64,000 bases of DNA from Solen grandis. Taxonomy: Eukaryota; Mollusca; Bivalvia; Adapedonta; Solenidae. Positions 1 to 12,176 of this stretch are shown one piece after another (the stretch's first letter is position 1; each line of letters begins with the position of its first letter). The notes under the pieces are model-generated. The model did not search any database and was not told the origin of the DNA. It saw only the letters and a program-made list of their open reading frames with translations. A program made the translations under genes and the position numbers. The stretch covers positions 11,231,324 to 11,295,323 of the forward strand of contig CM037783.1 of assembly GCA_021229015.1 (NCBI GenBank), written 5' to 3'.

Positions 1-862
1 TCATAAAGTTTGAAGATGATTGCTCAAAAGATGAAGATGCTAGAGTGTAAACAAAGTGATTTCTGGCATTTTTTTAATATTAAAAGGGGCATAACTTCTG
101 AACTAATTGACGGATCTCAGCATTAATCGAACTCAATCGAGACCTTATGGTCATAAACATTGTAATAAAGTTTGAAGATGATTGCTAAAAAGATGAAGAT
201 GCTAGAGTGTAAACAACGTGAAATCTGGCATTTTTTTATATTAAAAGGGGCTTAACTCCTGACCTAAGCAACTGATCTCAGTCATAATCAAACTCAATCG
301 AGACATTATGGTCATAAGCATTGCCATAAAGTTTGAAGATGATTGCTCAAAAAGATGAAGATGCTAGAGTGTAAACAACGTGAAATCTGGCATTTTTTTA
401 TATTAAAAGGGGCTTAACTCCTGACCTAAGATGATCTCAGCATAATCGAACTCAATCGAGACCTTAGGTCATAAGCATTGCCATAAAGTTTGAAGTGGAT
501 TGCTCAAAAGATGAAGATGCTAGAGTGTAAACAACTTGAAATATGGCATTTTTTTAATATTAAAAGGGGCATAACTCCTGACGTAATGGTACGATATCAG
601 CCATAATCGAACTTGGCCGTGATTTTATGGTTATAAACATTGATATAAAGTTTGAAGATATTGCTCAAAATGAAGATGCTAGAGTGCAAACAATGTGAAA
701 TCTGGCTTTTTTGAATTTTAAAAGGGACATAACTCCTGACCTAATGTTCCGATATCAGCCATAATCGAACTTGGCCGAGATTTTATGGTTATAAACATTG
801 TTTTAAAGTTTGAAGATAATTGCTCATAAAATGAAGATGCTAGAGTGCAAACGAACAAATTG
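1..862 (+). repeat. ~160-bp minisatellite array, about 5.5 units
   Basis: The landmark GATGAAGATGCTAGAGTG recurs at about 31, 193, 354, 511, 670 and 831, giving a period of 157-162 bases. Each unit also holds TATTAAAAGGGGCATAACTC and AATCGAACTC. Units diverge by small indels. The array starts outside the window. Confidence 0.9.
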
Positions 863-955
863 TGGACGACGGACGACGGACAGACGGACGGACGACGGAC
901 ATTCATCGATCCTAAAAGCTCATCCTGAGCACACGTGCTCAGGTGAGCTAAAAAT
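863..955 (+). mobile_element. Terminal module: GACGGAC-rich run plus hairpin and CTAA
   Basis: Directly after the minisatellite comes a GGACGACGGACAG-type run and a near-perfect hairpin at 917-949 (AGCTCATCCTGAGCAC / GTGCTCAGGTGAGCT) running into CTAAAA. The same module closes the unrelated array at 24370-25465. A hairpin followed by CTAA is what 3' ends of Helitron-like elements look like; that classification is inference. Confidence 0.6.
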
Positions 956-1074
956 ATATACCTTTTGACAGATATCATTACTGTTAAAATATTAAAGGTT
1001 GTATTTTGAAACATTCATTACAAAGCATACAGGTGTTAAAGTCCAAAGTGGAACAGTTGGGAATCTAAACAAAT

Positions 1075-1985
1075 ACAAGAGCTTCAAAGGACAGCACGCT
1101 AGACTATTAGAAAATCAAATGGTATCTATTTCAATTCTTGGCCTTCACATACTCTGCATATAATAATAGTCAACAAGAGCTGCCAGGGAGACAGTGCGCT
1201 TGACTGTTCTCAGTGCTTTATAGTATAAAAAAAGCCATGCTGAATCTTTCAAGGGCCATATATCTGTTCAAATACATGATAGTGTCTGCTCTGTTCTACT
1301 TATTGCATTTATGTTGCTGAACAAGTATACAAAGTATCAAACCCAACATATTTATGGGTGTATATTTATATGGTCACAAAGGGGAATGATTCCGATAAAA
1401 TCCATGCTAGAGTTATGGGTCTTGGTCAGTGAGCTACAATTATGACCCCAAATATTTGTAAAGTTTCAAGTGAATACCTTAAGTGTTTGTGGAGATAGAA
1501 TAAGATATAAAAACTTGCACGCAAAACCTTAACCTTGAGTGTTATGCTGACGCTGACACCAGGGTAAGTGGGATAGCTCTCACTATTCTTGGAATAGTCA
1601 TGCTAAAAATGATATACCTTGATAGTCTGTTACCCCTAAATATGTTTATGAAGACTAAAATCAATTCCATGCCTAGTTACTGACTAGTTACTGAGACATA
1701 AGCATAATAACATTGTGCATGCAAAACTTTAACCAAAATATCCTAGTTAGAAAAGGGCCATATTTTGCATTAAATTCAGTCAAAGAGTTATCCTCCTTGG
1801 CTTTCTGGTGCCCCTGAACACACTCAAACTTTCAAGTCAATACCATAAACGATTTCTGAGATATAAGCTGGAAAGTAGCTTGCATGTAAAACTTTAACCA
1901 AAAGCTGTAACGCCAGCACTAATGCCAATGCAGGGTGACTGCAACAGCTCCCATATTCTTTGAATAGTCAAGCTAAAAAGTGGGT
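1075..1985 (-). mobile_element. Tandem-repeat element, AGCTCGACTATTC family, reverse orientation
   Basis: Read on the minus strand it opens near 1985 and again near 1615 with AGC(T/A)TGACTATTC-like ends, contains GTTAAAGTTTTGCATGCAAG units, and closes near 1183 and 1076 with CGCACTGTCTCCCTGGCAGC-like ends. It is related to the copies at 23785-28424 and 32056-33390, and is partly duplicated and decayed. Confidence 0.6.
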
Positions 1986-2480
1986 CAGTTGGGAATGAAC
2001 CTATCATATATCATGATGATTAGACAATCACATTAATCATTATGCAAGATTAGATCAAAAGAAAGGCTTTATATACAAGACATTGTATAAACATGCATAG
2101 CTGTTTTTATTGTAATGGACATGTCCAATTACAACAATGCAGAAAATAATTAAGCTGCATCTTTAGCCATTTAAAGGGGATTTATTTTCATTTACAACTA
2201 GGACATGTATTCACAAACAAATCCTTTATGAAAACTAGGTCAACCATTGATTACAGTATAGCTACTGGATAACGTGATAATTTAATTTCAAAACATCTGA
2301 AAACAACTTGTCTATACCTCAAAACTTGACACAGTTCTACACATGTAGTATTATTACTAATGATGTTTAATATTTTTCTATTAATATTTGGTTGATTATA
2401 TTGATGTTTTCTAATTGTGTGGTACATGCATATACATGTATATTTTTTAACCAACATTTTAATTATAAAATGTGTCTGAC

Positions 2481-2482
<2 letters not shown>

Positions 2483-2510
<28 letters not shown>
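2483..2510 (+). repeat. (GT)14 microsatellite
   Basis: Uninterrupted GT dinucleotide run. Confidence 0.95.
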
Positions 2511-2511
<1 letters not shown>

Positions 2512-2770
2512 TTTCTGATCTTGGCCTGCTCTGTTTGTCAAGGTGTCAAAATGTAGCTAGGTAAAGGCTTAAAAAGCTAATCACTTCTACAAACTGTCTA
2601 CTTTATTTTCAGTTACTTTAATGGATAATTATAATGACAAATGAAACATCATTATTATTAAGTAAACTAAAATATAACTAACATTTTTGTTAAAATTCTA
2701 ATATCACAGACATTCTATGTTAATGTTCACACTACTCTAACATTACTTATTTTCTGAAGGATACCCAACA

Positions 2771-2776
2771 TTTATT
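2771..2776 (-). terminator. Polyadenylation signal AATAAA of the CCDC15-like gene
   Basis: AATAAA on the minus strand lies 39 bases beyond the TAA stop at 2815. It is the first canonical signal downstream and implies a very short 3' UTR. Confidence 0.45.
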
Positions 2777-2814
2777 TTCTTTACCAAAACTAGTTATATT
2801 AGACTGTAATATAA

Positions 2815-5800
2815 TTACATGTCATCATAGATAACTGGCCCCACGCTCTCAAAATACTTCTGCATGATCATCTGCAAATCTAAGTATTATACTAGTACTC
2901 AAATTCATATTGAAACTTATGGTTATAGTTTGAGTCAAAGAATGAAAATCATACCATTTTATTTTCAGGAATACAGAGTCTGACTTGGGGTCTAAAGTTT
3001 GAATTATTTTATTGGAATCTGCATTGTAATGAAGTGAATAGTATTGAAGCTACACAGTTTGATTAATATTTTCTTCATCAACCGTAACCCACCAACATGC
3101 AACACAACATCAAAACACATGAAATAACTTAACAAACAATGTGCAATATTCAGGCATAATGATACAAATAAGGAAATATTCAGCTCTTTCTGCATCTCTT
3201 TGACTCGGGGATTATGGAAGAAAACGAGGCTGGTTTCATCCAGATTATTTGGACTTTATTTTGATCAGTAATAGAAATCAATTAAATATACGTCATCTCT
3301 AAACATGAATTTGAAACATTAACTAATATATGTTGATAACAAGGAAAACGAGGCTCAGAAAAAAGGCAGGAACTCATCCACAAACAATAGCAATGCTAAA
3401 TCTCAGAAACAAAGTGCTAATTGTATACCAGTGAGTGAACCAACACAATTCCCTGGACATGGTGTATACATCCCACCTTATCCAGGTCCACACATCGACA
3501 TTTTACCCTCGTTCAGGAGACTTTGGAAGATACCCCACTCACCCTACCCACCCAATCAGTAATGAGGGAAGTATGTTTGAACTCATAAATGAAGTTAACA
3601 CCAAACTTCAAACTATTCAACCAACAATGACATCATACAACAAGATGTGTCAGTATGACATGAATGTTTTATGCTACAATAAATTTGACTACAGAAATTT
3701 ACTCTATTCAAGCACTGTAATTCTCTCAAAATTGCACAAAGGAACTTGAAGTCAACTCATCCTTGTACACTTACATATAAAAAAAAATTAGCTCAGTATC
3801 TATAAGCATGTAGTCAAAAAGGCTGGGAAACATATTTTATTTCAGAATGACAGAATGATGGACAGGGGTAAAACTATATGCTCCTGTCACAAAGAGAGCT
3901 GAGGCTGGATCATGAATAATTCTGCAGATCTGCAGGAAGCTTTCATGCCCGAGTTACAAAGCTACATAATTACTTTACAGGTGAATATTACCATTTACAG
4001 ATATTGGTGTTGCAGCTATGTGCAATGTGCATGCATTGTACTTACTGTCTTCCTTCCAGTCTATTTATATAGAGACAAAAGCTGGACATTACCAAATGAA
4101 GTATCAGATCTGGTCTATTCCAAATAATGGCTTATGAATATTGTTAAATTGTTAAAAGATGAGTACAATATATAGCTAACAAACATTTTTATACAATTAT
4201 CAGTTCCCAGTCTTCTGTGAGTTTAAAATATTTACTGAATTAATTTTCTATGAGCAATGAAGTGATAAATCATACAGAAAATTTTTCATCTCAAGTTTCT
4301 TATTTCTTTCTGATAAATCAGTTTTTGCAATTTTATTAGACTTTCAACTTAACCTGGTTGAAATCTGTATCTATTAAAATGACAGAAGACAGTCACTGCA
4401 GAATTTTCTGCACATTTTTTCTCCTCATTAAAAATTGAACATGATGCTATCAAGTTTACAGTCTTGAGTCCAATTCCTTTCCAAAATGTTTTGTTTCTGT
4501 AACATTCAAAACAATCTTTGTTTCCTACAAAGTGCAATATTTATTTCTTATATATATATATTTATATTTCAGTAAAGCAGCGTCAACCAGTCATACTTAC
4601 ATCCCTTGTTCTTGAGATCTTCCAAACACCGCCAGGCAGGTTATCTCCTTTGTAGTTTTCTGTGATGACCCGCTGTGATATCAGATTTTTCTTTGCTTGA
4701 CTCACATGCCGGTGAACCTGTCCACAGACAGATAAGGGAGGTAACTCAAAAATATTTGGGGTCCATGTCTCAATAAATCTCCTACGTCTATATTTTAGAC
4801 TTAGACTCAAGCAGTGCAATTTTTCAAAGTGATATTTGACTCAATCTATAAAAAGCTTCAGTGTCTACATACAGCTGTATATTCCTTTACATATACTGGG
4901 CAACAATCCATTGGAAGTTAATTAAACAGAGCAAATTTAGAGCCCCAAGTTGAATCATTATACCTGTATTGATATTTGAGTTTTAGAGGACCACATTACA
5001 CAGGTCTACACTGTATATGTATACTTTAACTAAGCTTTTTAAATCTTATTTGTTCCTAATGCAAAGAGCAGTATAAAAGGTCAAGATAATAATTTTCTTC
5101 CTTTTACTGCTCAAAAGTTTCACACAAAAATTGAAATGCTACATATCTGAAATTGTACTTAAATATAAACTCAATTTATGACATCTATCAAATATAAATC
5201 ATAAAGTGAAAACTCTGAATATAACAAACAAGAATCTGCTCAAAGTCAATACTTTGGTTCATAGGCCTTTAACCCTTTCCCTCATGGAGGACACCATGGA
5301 AAGACCTATGCGAACAGCATAAAACCAGATCAGTCTGCGAGTAACTCGCAGGCTGATCAGGTTTTATGCTGTTCGCTGCTCCTCAGTGGTCTGGAAATGA
5401 GGATTTTGTAATTAAATTTGGTAAGGTTTAACTGTGGTTTTCTGCAGATCAGGCTTTATGTGGTACCTATTGAGGGCGTCAAAATGAGTATATATGAGGG
5501 AAAGGGTTAATATTCTGACAGTCATTTTGAAACATCAGTCTTGATAGCAGAAATGTTGATTTTGAGTGAATTCAAATGGTCTTTAATCATACAGTACCCT
5601 ATAGCCTTGTATTATAGTTTGTTCACATTTTTAATGTTATATATACGTATGCATATACTTGAAGGTAAGTTACACAACAATTTCTTACCTGGTTTGTTTG
5701 GTCTGAGAATGCATGATTTTCATACAGGTCCTCTGCCTCTTTGTTTCTGCCACCTGGATAGGTGTACAAGGTATACAATGCATTAAATTGAAACACTGTC

Positions 5801-8800
5801 TGATAGAACTATGAAAAAAAAAAATTGGTTTGCAAATAGCTTGACTTTTAAATTCTAGTTTAAATAAAAAAAATAATATTTAATCCACTAGAGCTATCAT
5901 TGATGGTGATAAATACCCTTACATACCCCTACAACATACAGCAGCAGAACAATGTGTGAGATACAGCTACACTTCATTTGTGAATACATTTTGTATTTGT
6001 TTTGTATATTGTTACACAATGGCCGTCCCTATTCCTGATATCTGCAATCCATTTAGGGTTTGCATTTTTAGCAAGATAAACATGTGAAAAAATGCGAAAA
6101 AAAAGGAAATGTCTCATAGCATCGTATAACTTTATAAGGCACACCCGGTCCAGAAAACAGATACTGAACTGTGTGTCAAACAGAGTAAGTCAATAATATG
6201 TACTCCCACTAAATTTTGTGAAGCTACAGCGGTGGTATTAAAAATGGTCAGTTTACTACAAAGATTCTTTTACAAAATACAGTAACCTAGTTTAATGTCC
6301 AAGACAAACTGGTAAAAAGACAAGAGCTTTCACCAGTGTTTAACTGTTTAGTGTTACCTTTGTTAGCCTGGAAAGAGTCATCCACAGAGAAAGATGTCTG
6401 AGGTCTCACTATACAGGTATCCTGTTTGGCGTAATCCCGAGAGGAGAATGCACTCTGGGTTACAACATTTCTCTCATGCTCAGCCTGTGAAAAAGATAAC
6501 CCTATTTTATTATATCACCTACGATACCAGCTTTTTTTTTTACATTTTGCTCTCCAGATAAGATTAGACGTTTTCCTCCTTCAACCATATTGAATTCTGC
6601 CCTCAACTTTGGGGTGTTTATCTTTGAAATTTATCATACAGAAATATCTCATTATTAAGTAATCAATTATTCTATTTACTGAAATGTAAAATCCAAAGAT
6701 ACTAATCTTTGTGACAAAAAATAGTCTATTATTTCTTTAAATTCCAAAAGAATTCTAAAGTTTGAAAATTGTCTGCACTCTTATGACAGAATTTTCAAAT
6801 TACAAACATCTGTATAATATACTTAAATCAAATTCAAATCACTTCATATTTTTGGACTAGTTTATTATTAGAGACAAAGCTAAGTACAAGCATTTAAAGG
6901 TATGATGACATAAAATAAAATTTGACATACAGCTTTAAAATTACTTTCCAACTGGGCTTGCTTCTTCATCTTGTCCAACCTGTTCACCCGTTTCTTGACT
7001 TCTTGCTGAAATTGTTTCAACCGTGCAGCTTTCTCTACCTGTATTTGTCGCAAACGTCTCTCTTCATCCTGGGCTGCTAACTGTAAGGAAACAGTATAAT
7101 ATACAATTATTTTCCATCTCATAATCAATATTTGTAATTCACTTACAAAGTGTGAAATAATCCCATACTAGTTTAGCTGAAACTTACTTATTTTACAATA
7201 ATTGGAAAACAAGTTCTAGCAACTTGAAGCCTCTCAATGATTCCTGGGTTGGACCAGTACTTTATTCCTGAGAAGGTCATGAAAATTCCTTGCCAGAAAT
7301 GAGGTTCAAACCCACGTCTTTTGGATCCAAAGTTAGGTATGAGTCCATGCCATGCTGACTCTTCATGAAGCCTGCTTAAAGACTGACCAAACAATGAGCC
7401 TCTTACAAGTGGCTTTATATGCTAATTACTGCATCTATTCCTTGGTTTTATGGAAAGTGCATCAAAAGACAATCATGTTTTCCTATGATGTTTAGACTTC
7501 ATTTATTTTAATTTTCATATACATTCAAATTAAAGAAACAAGTTTCCTAAAATTATACAGCTTGAGTGGTGAAATATGTGGTTTAATCACTGTGGGAGAA
7601 ACCAGGGAAAACCCATGTGTCTGGATGGGCGACACACATTCACTCTCACATAAATGACCAGAAATTTAACTGCTGACGCCTTGGTAAAAAGCGAAGTGCT
7701 TCACCACCATGTTACCACTGCAACCAGTGGTGTCCAGGATTCAATCACAACAAAGCCCAGGTGAGGTATTTTTCTCCACCCCTAGAAATTACGATTTGGT
7801 TATAAGTAGGATTTGCATATGGCGGATCCTGGAACACACTGATGTACCTATCCTCAATAGGAAGCATGGTTGATGCTGGTCCATGTTAGTCCTATATAAT
7901 ATGCCGTTACTTTGTATAACCAGGATTTGCATATGGCGGATCCTGGAACACACTGATGTACCTATCCTCAATAGGAAGCATGGTTGATGCTGGTTCCATG
8001 TTAGTCCTATATAATATGCTGTTACTTTATGATATTTTCTTTCTGCAGCAAAGCATCATCATATCGAAAAGCCTCAAAAACACATAGCATTTTCTCTGGT
8101 GATATCAGGGTGGAATGTTTAAGCTGTTATAAACTCAATGACATGGAACAACTACACCTAAAACTACCTTGAGTAGAAGACACAAACATTTCTTATACCA
8201 CAGGAACAACTAACTTATGGTGACAATATGTTTTAAACCAAAATTCAACAAGTAATTAGCAAAGGTAATTGCTTTAAATATCTGACCCATTTCCATGTGT
8301 ACATGTTGACATCATATTGATAGCTGATTGATTCATTTTCAAAGTACGATCGATAGTGAATCCATTTTTATTTTTAAATGAAATTTTAAGGAAAAGTACC
8401 TGAAATGGGAAAGAGTGATTCCTGTGACTGATGACTTTGTCATCTAGATATTCTGTGTTAGTTGTTATACTGAAACATTCCCATATCTCAAAATTATAAG
8501 CATGGTCAGTATGTACTCGATAATTCTTGATTGAAATTTAGCCTCTTCCAATTGGTTAATTTATTTACTTATGATAATGGTGTTTTCTAGAGTGAAGAAG
8601 ATGACCACATTTGATTAATAAGCCTATAAAAATAATTAATTTTTTTTGAAAGTTTCAATACGATGTTGCTTTGTCCCAAATAAAAAATTATCACAAAGTG
8701 ATGGAATATTATGGGACTAGTTCCATGTTTACTTTTTCCTATTGCCCTTTTTTCCCACGCGGTATGCCATTGAGTCCCTAAATACGCAGTGCTGCTCTTT

Positions 8801-11554
8801 GATCTGGATTCTGCCACCATTCTGTCGTATCCAGATTAACAACATGCCCTTATTACCAATGCTCCAGCAAGTGTGTAAATTGTAATAAGGCTCACCACCC
8901 AGTTGCCCTCCTGCCCTTTTATGATATGCTGCCGCCATGTGTATGTAAGCTACAATGTAGATGATGTCAGCTGTATGTTCAGTCAACATAACGGGAACTA
9001 ACCTGCACGGTTTGACTCCAGTTTTTTCGTTGTGTAATGAATGTAAGCTGGTACCAACTCGCAACCTAAGCCAATGTCACTTCACCACAGATTTGTTATT
9101 ATGTGGCATGAACTACGATTGGTCAAAGCCATTCTCATGCATGTTTAAGAGTGAGATATTCTCATGCATGTTTAGTTTCGTGCATGTTTGTCATTTACGT
9201 TATTTACATTCAAAAATGAACATTTTTACATGTACGCGTATGTATCATACACACATTAAAATAAAATTATAACAGTTTTCCTTACTTGGGTTATACTAGA
9301 TTTCTGACATGCCTAATTAACTTAATATGTAGATATATGTATAATAAATCATCACTAATGAAAATTGGATCATTATGCAAATAAAAACCTGAAGTGTAAA
9401 CAAAACTGAAACTTATACCGAGAAAGTTCTAAATAATAATTATCATATTCATAGATAAAAGTACCAATATGGAAAAAGTCTTGTTTGAATTTTGTTTATG
9501 TTATATCATTCAAATTAAAAATTTTCAAGGTATAATTGTAGGACATTATTATCATTACTGGTTGCATATGAGACAACTGAAATAAATAAATTAAATTCAT
9601 ATGAATTTATTTAATGAGGATACTGATAAAAATTGAAATTAAAATATTTATGCGCCCCCATTTGGTATGAATATAATGGGACGCAACCAAAATGCCCTTT
9701 TGAGTAAAAAAAATTACATACATGCCATATCTCCCGGCGGGAGATTAAATCTCCCGGGATTTCGACTTGTCTCCCGATCTCCCGCCGGGAGGTGAAAATC
9801 TCCCGGTCTGACTTAAATCAAACAGGTTTCCCTTTGAACTCAGTATAATCCATTCTATTACCAAACTATGATACAGCATCAGGAAGCTTACGTAAGAACA
9901 TGTGTTAGTATCAATTCTGACCAGTGTGCTGTACACAGCCACAGGCAATGTGTGATTGTCCCTATCCAATCAAATTGCGTGATTCAGACAGGTAGCAGAT
10001 TCGCCAGTCTATCAGTTGAAACAATTATCGTTGGGTCATTAGCAGCTATCAAGGCAATACTAAAGCTAGAATGAGTAAGGTTAGAATGCATTTGGTACAT
10101 CGTAATAAAGACGTAAATTATTGCTTTAGTATATCTTACCAGGGATAAAAAGGTCCCGGAGAATAGCTAATCCTTACTTACCGGAAGTGTAAACAATAAA
10201 TGATAATTAGATCAGCTGTTTACCAATTATTTAAATCTTAACAAAACTCGTCATATGGACACATCATATAAAGTACACCTCAGCTAGCGGTAAATAGCAA
10301 ATGAAGTGCAATTTTCACACCGACGCTGATTTGATTAACAACGGATATCGTCTGCTGAATAATTTACTATAATGAGATGTGCTGATCGGAAGAGTTGGAT
10401 AACCACTTCATATCACCATACCGTACACGATAAATATTTTCAGCTAAATAATATTTTGGCTAAAAGCAATTTAATTTAGAAAAAAAAAGAAAAAACAGAC
10501 AGAAGGTGAAAATATTATTAAATATGATCTGACTCTTTATCTTTATTCATCCCCATTAATTAAAACCATATGATCAGAAATCATTCCATAAATCAAAGAT
10601 ACTGTATCAATTTAAATGTGTTTGATGTAAATGGCATGATCTCTGATCTGTTACAAGGTAGTGTTGCATTTAATGTGAAACGGTGCTTGTGGAAAGTTAA
10701 GTTTCTATTTGAATAAGATATCTATTAATAAATTTTTAGATATAATTTTTAAAGGTATTTTCATTAATGCAATACACAGTATATAATATAAACTGTTAAT
10801 GAATTTAATGAAGGGTAATCAAATGTGTATTTTTCTTTATTTTTTTTTTTTTCATTAATAACGTCTCTTTGATATATGTCGTAAAATCTCCCTGGCTGGA
10901 CCCCAAATCTCCCTGTGAAAATTTCAAAACCTCCCTGGGAGACATACTGAAAATATGGCATGTATGAAATTACCATGCCCCAACCAGATCCTAGACACTA
11001 CAGGTAATACATTTTAGTAACTGGCCCTCAAAGGGCACTTTCACTGCCTGATCTATCAAAGAGGAAAGGGTGTCTGTCTGCTGACCTGGTTCAATCCCTG
11101 ACAAAGGCCAGGTATCTCTTCCAGGAAATAACTTTGTCTGACACTCAAACCAACACAGAGTTTGTAATTTGTAGATCAGTTGCATCAAAGACATGTCAAT
11201 TTCAAACTGCAACATCATGTAAACAAATTGTATATTATATATTTCCAGTAAGGGTCAAATACGAAATGTAATGGAAGGTGTATCCAACACATTGCCAACA
11301 CATTGCATATAAATGATATTTATTGTAATGCTTGCAACATGAAATAAATAATCAAGTCCAGTCATGTTTGTAAACATAGGAATAAAGGCTGGTTTAATGA
11401 TTACCACAGCTTCTTGCTGCTGTGGTGGCGGTTCTGCCTGGACCCATGCACCAACAGCCCGAACCTCGACATTTCTATTACCCATTACATCAGTGCTGAT
11501 GACAGGGTTTGATATTTTTCTGAACCCAACATTTGACTTCGATTTGGCCGCCAT
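2815..11554 (-). CDS. CCDC15: CCDC15-like coiled-coil centriole protein, six coding exons
   Basis: Coding exons on the minus strand, in transcript order: 11554-11405, 7080-6931, 6484-6358, 5753-5689, 4717-4601, 2871-2815. All junctions are GT-AG and the phases join without a break, giving 221 residues. The ATG sits in ACAATGG context. Exon 1 carries VGAWVQ (residues 34-39), like the VGAWVEP block near the start of vertebrate CCDC15. Exon 2 (residues 51-100) is a highly charged coiled coil containing LKQFQQEVKKRVNRLDK, matching the LKHFQKQVKYRVN stretch of CCDC15. Family members lie in the inner scaffold of centrioles and help set centriole length. The last exon encodes a short tail ending YDDM. 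The protein is far shorter than human CCDC15 (about 950 residues), so either it is compact or small exons between 2872 and 4600 were missed. Exon placement is well supported; orthology is likely but rests on two short blocks. Confidence 0.72.
5269..5510 (+). mobile_element. TTAA-flanked foldback MITE, copy 1 (intron of CCDC15-like gene)
   Basis: Both edges are TTAA. The inverted ends read CCCTTTCCCTCAT and ATGAGGGAAAGGG, and the interior has a hairpin (GATCAGTCTGCGAGTAACTC / GCAGGCTGATC) flanked by CAGCATAAAACC / GGTTTTATGCTG. TTAA target plus CCC-starting ends suggests a piggyBac-type non-autonomous element. It is 242 bases including both TTAA and has no coding capacity. Confidence 0.85.
7172..7385 (-). 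repeat. tRNA-derived SINE, family 2, decayed full-length copy
   Basis: On the minus strand a tRNA-like head (GGTTTGAACCTCA near 7311) is followed by a body containing AAGTACTGGTCCAACCC and a tail ending TAAAATAAGTAAGTTTC. The same head and body occur at 63330-63525. It lies in intron 1 of the CCDC15-like gene. Confidence 0.7.
7799..8027 (+). repeat. Tandem duplication, two ~114-bp units
   Basis: The block from AGGATTTGCATATGGCGG through CTATATAATATGC occurs at 7808 and again at 7922 with only a few differences, so the duplication is recent. Intronic; no coding potential recognised. Confidence 0.9.
9712..10971. mobile_element. TIR element with CTCCC-rich subterminal repeats
   Basis: AATTACATACATGCCATAT at 9712-9730 is matched in inverse orientation at 10953-10971 (18 of 19). 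Inside each end lies a cluster of CTCCCGG or CTCCCTG motifs (9731-9805; 10887-10942), some palindromic (CTCCCGGCGGGAG). Subterminal motif clusters are usual where a transposase binds. The interior has no recognisable transposase. It sits in intron 1 of the CCDC15-like gene; the exact outer ends are uncertain. Confidence 0.6.
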
Positions 11555-11568
11555 TGTTAAACGATTTG

Positions 11569-11580
11569 GTTGCCGGGAAC
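11569..11580 (+). promoter_or_regulatory. X-box-like (RFX) motif just upstream of the CCDC15-like ATG
   Basis: GTTGCCGGGAAC lies 15 bases upstream of the CCDC15-like start codon. It matches the two X-box half sites (RYYNYY and RRNRAC) but has no spacer, where 1-3 bases are usual. RFX factors drive many ciliary and centriolar genes, which fits the inferred role. The missing spacer makes this a weak call. Confidence 0.25.
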
Positions 11581-12176
11581 GCTAAATCCCGGGATGCAAA
11601 TAAAACGGAATCTGATTTTTTAAATAGCAAAAATATATATATAAATATTTACTCAGGCAAAAGTGTTTTTAGAGTTATCATTTATATAATTGAAGTTTAT
11701 TACTTTTGTAAAGCTGTGCTTTAAATATTTATTCTAGATAAATATTATCTTCTAGTTTATATACGCGAATTCTGCGATTATTTTTATACCTTGCACACAG
11801 TATTATTCCGTAACTTTGACCAGTTTCCAATATGTCTGCGGCCATGTTTAGTTGACAGAAAATTAATCTGAATGTGAAACTTTCATAATATTCGGACACA
11901 TTACGGTATATATGTTTGTGCTGTGTCAGCATTTTATTTGAAGTCAATTTTTCACAGTAAAAAAATGTGAAAAGCATATATTTCTTCCCACTTTTTTGAC
12001 AAAATATTTTTAAAGTGAAAATTGTGTGAGTTTATTTTATCAAGGCCTGAAAATACAACTGTAGTCAAATTTACACAGCAGTTATTCAATAACTGAGCTT
12101 TGCGCAGGTTAAAGATAAAACTATTTCAGTCCCACTTGGCATTCTTTGCCTCTGAAATGTACTCCCAATGGAAATG

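Noticed and set aside
8587..9272. Overlapping frames of 77-111 codons on both strands
   Set aside because: No recognisable domain, no matching splice phase with the CCDC15-like exons, and they lie in its intron 1.
9721..9805. CRISPR-like array of short palindromes
   Set aside because: The CTCCCGG motifs are irregularly spaced with no repeat-spacer structure, in an animal genome; they are subterminal motifs of a TIR element.
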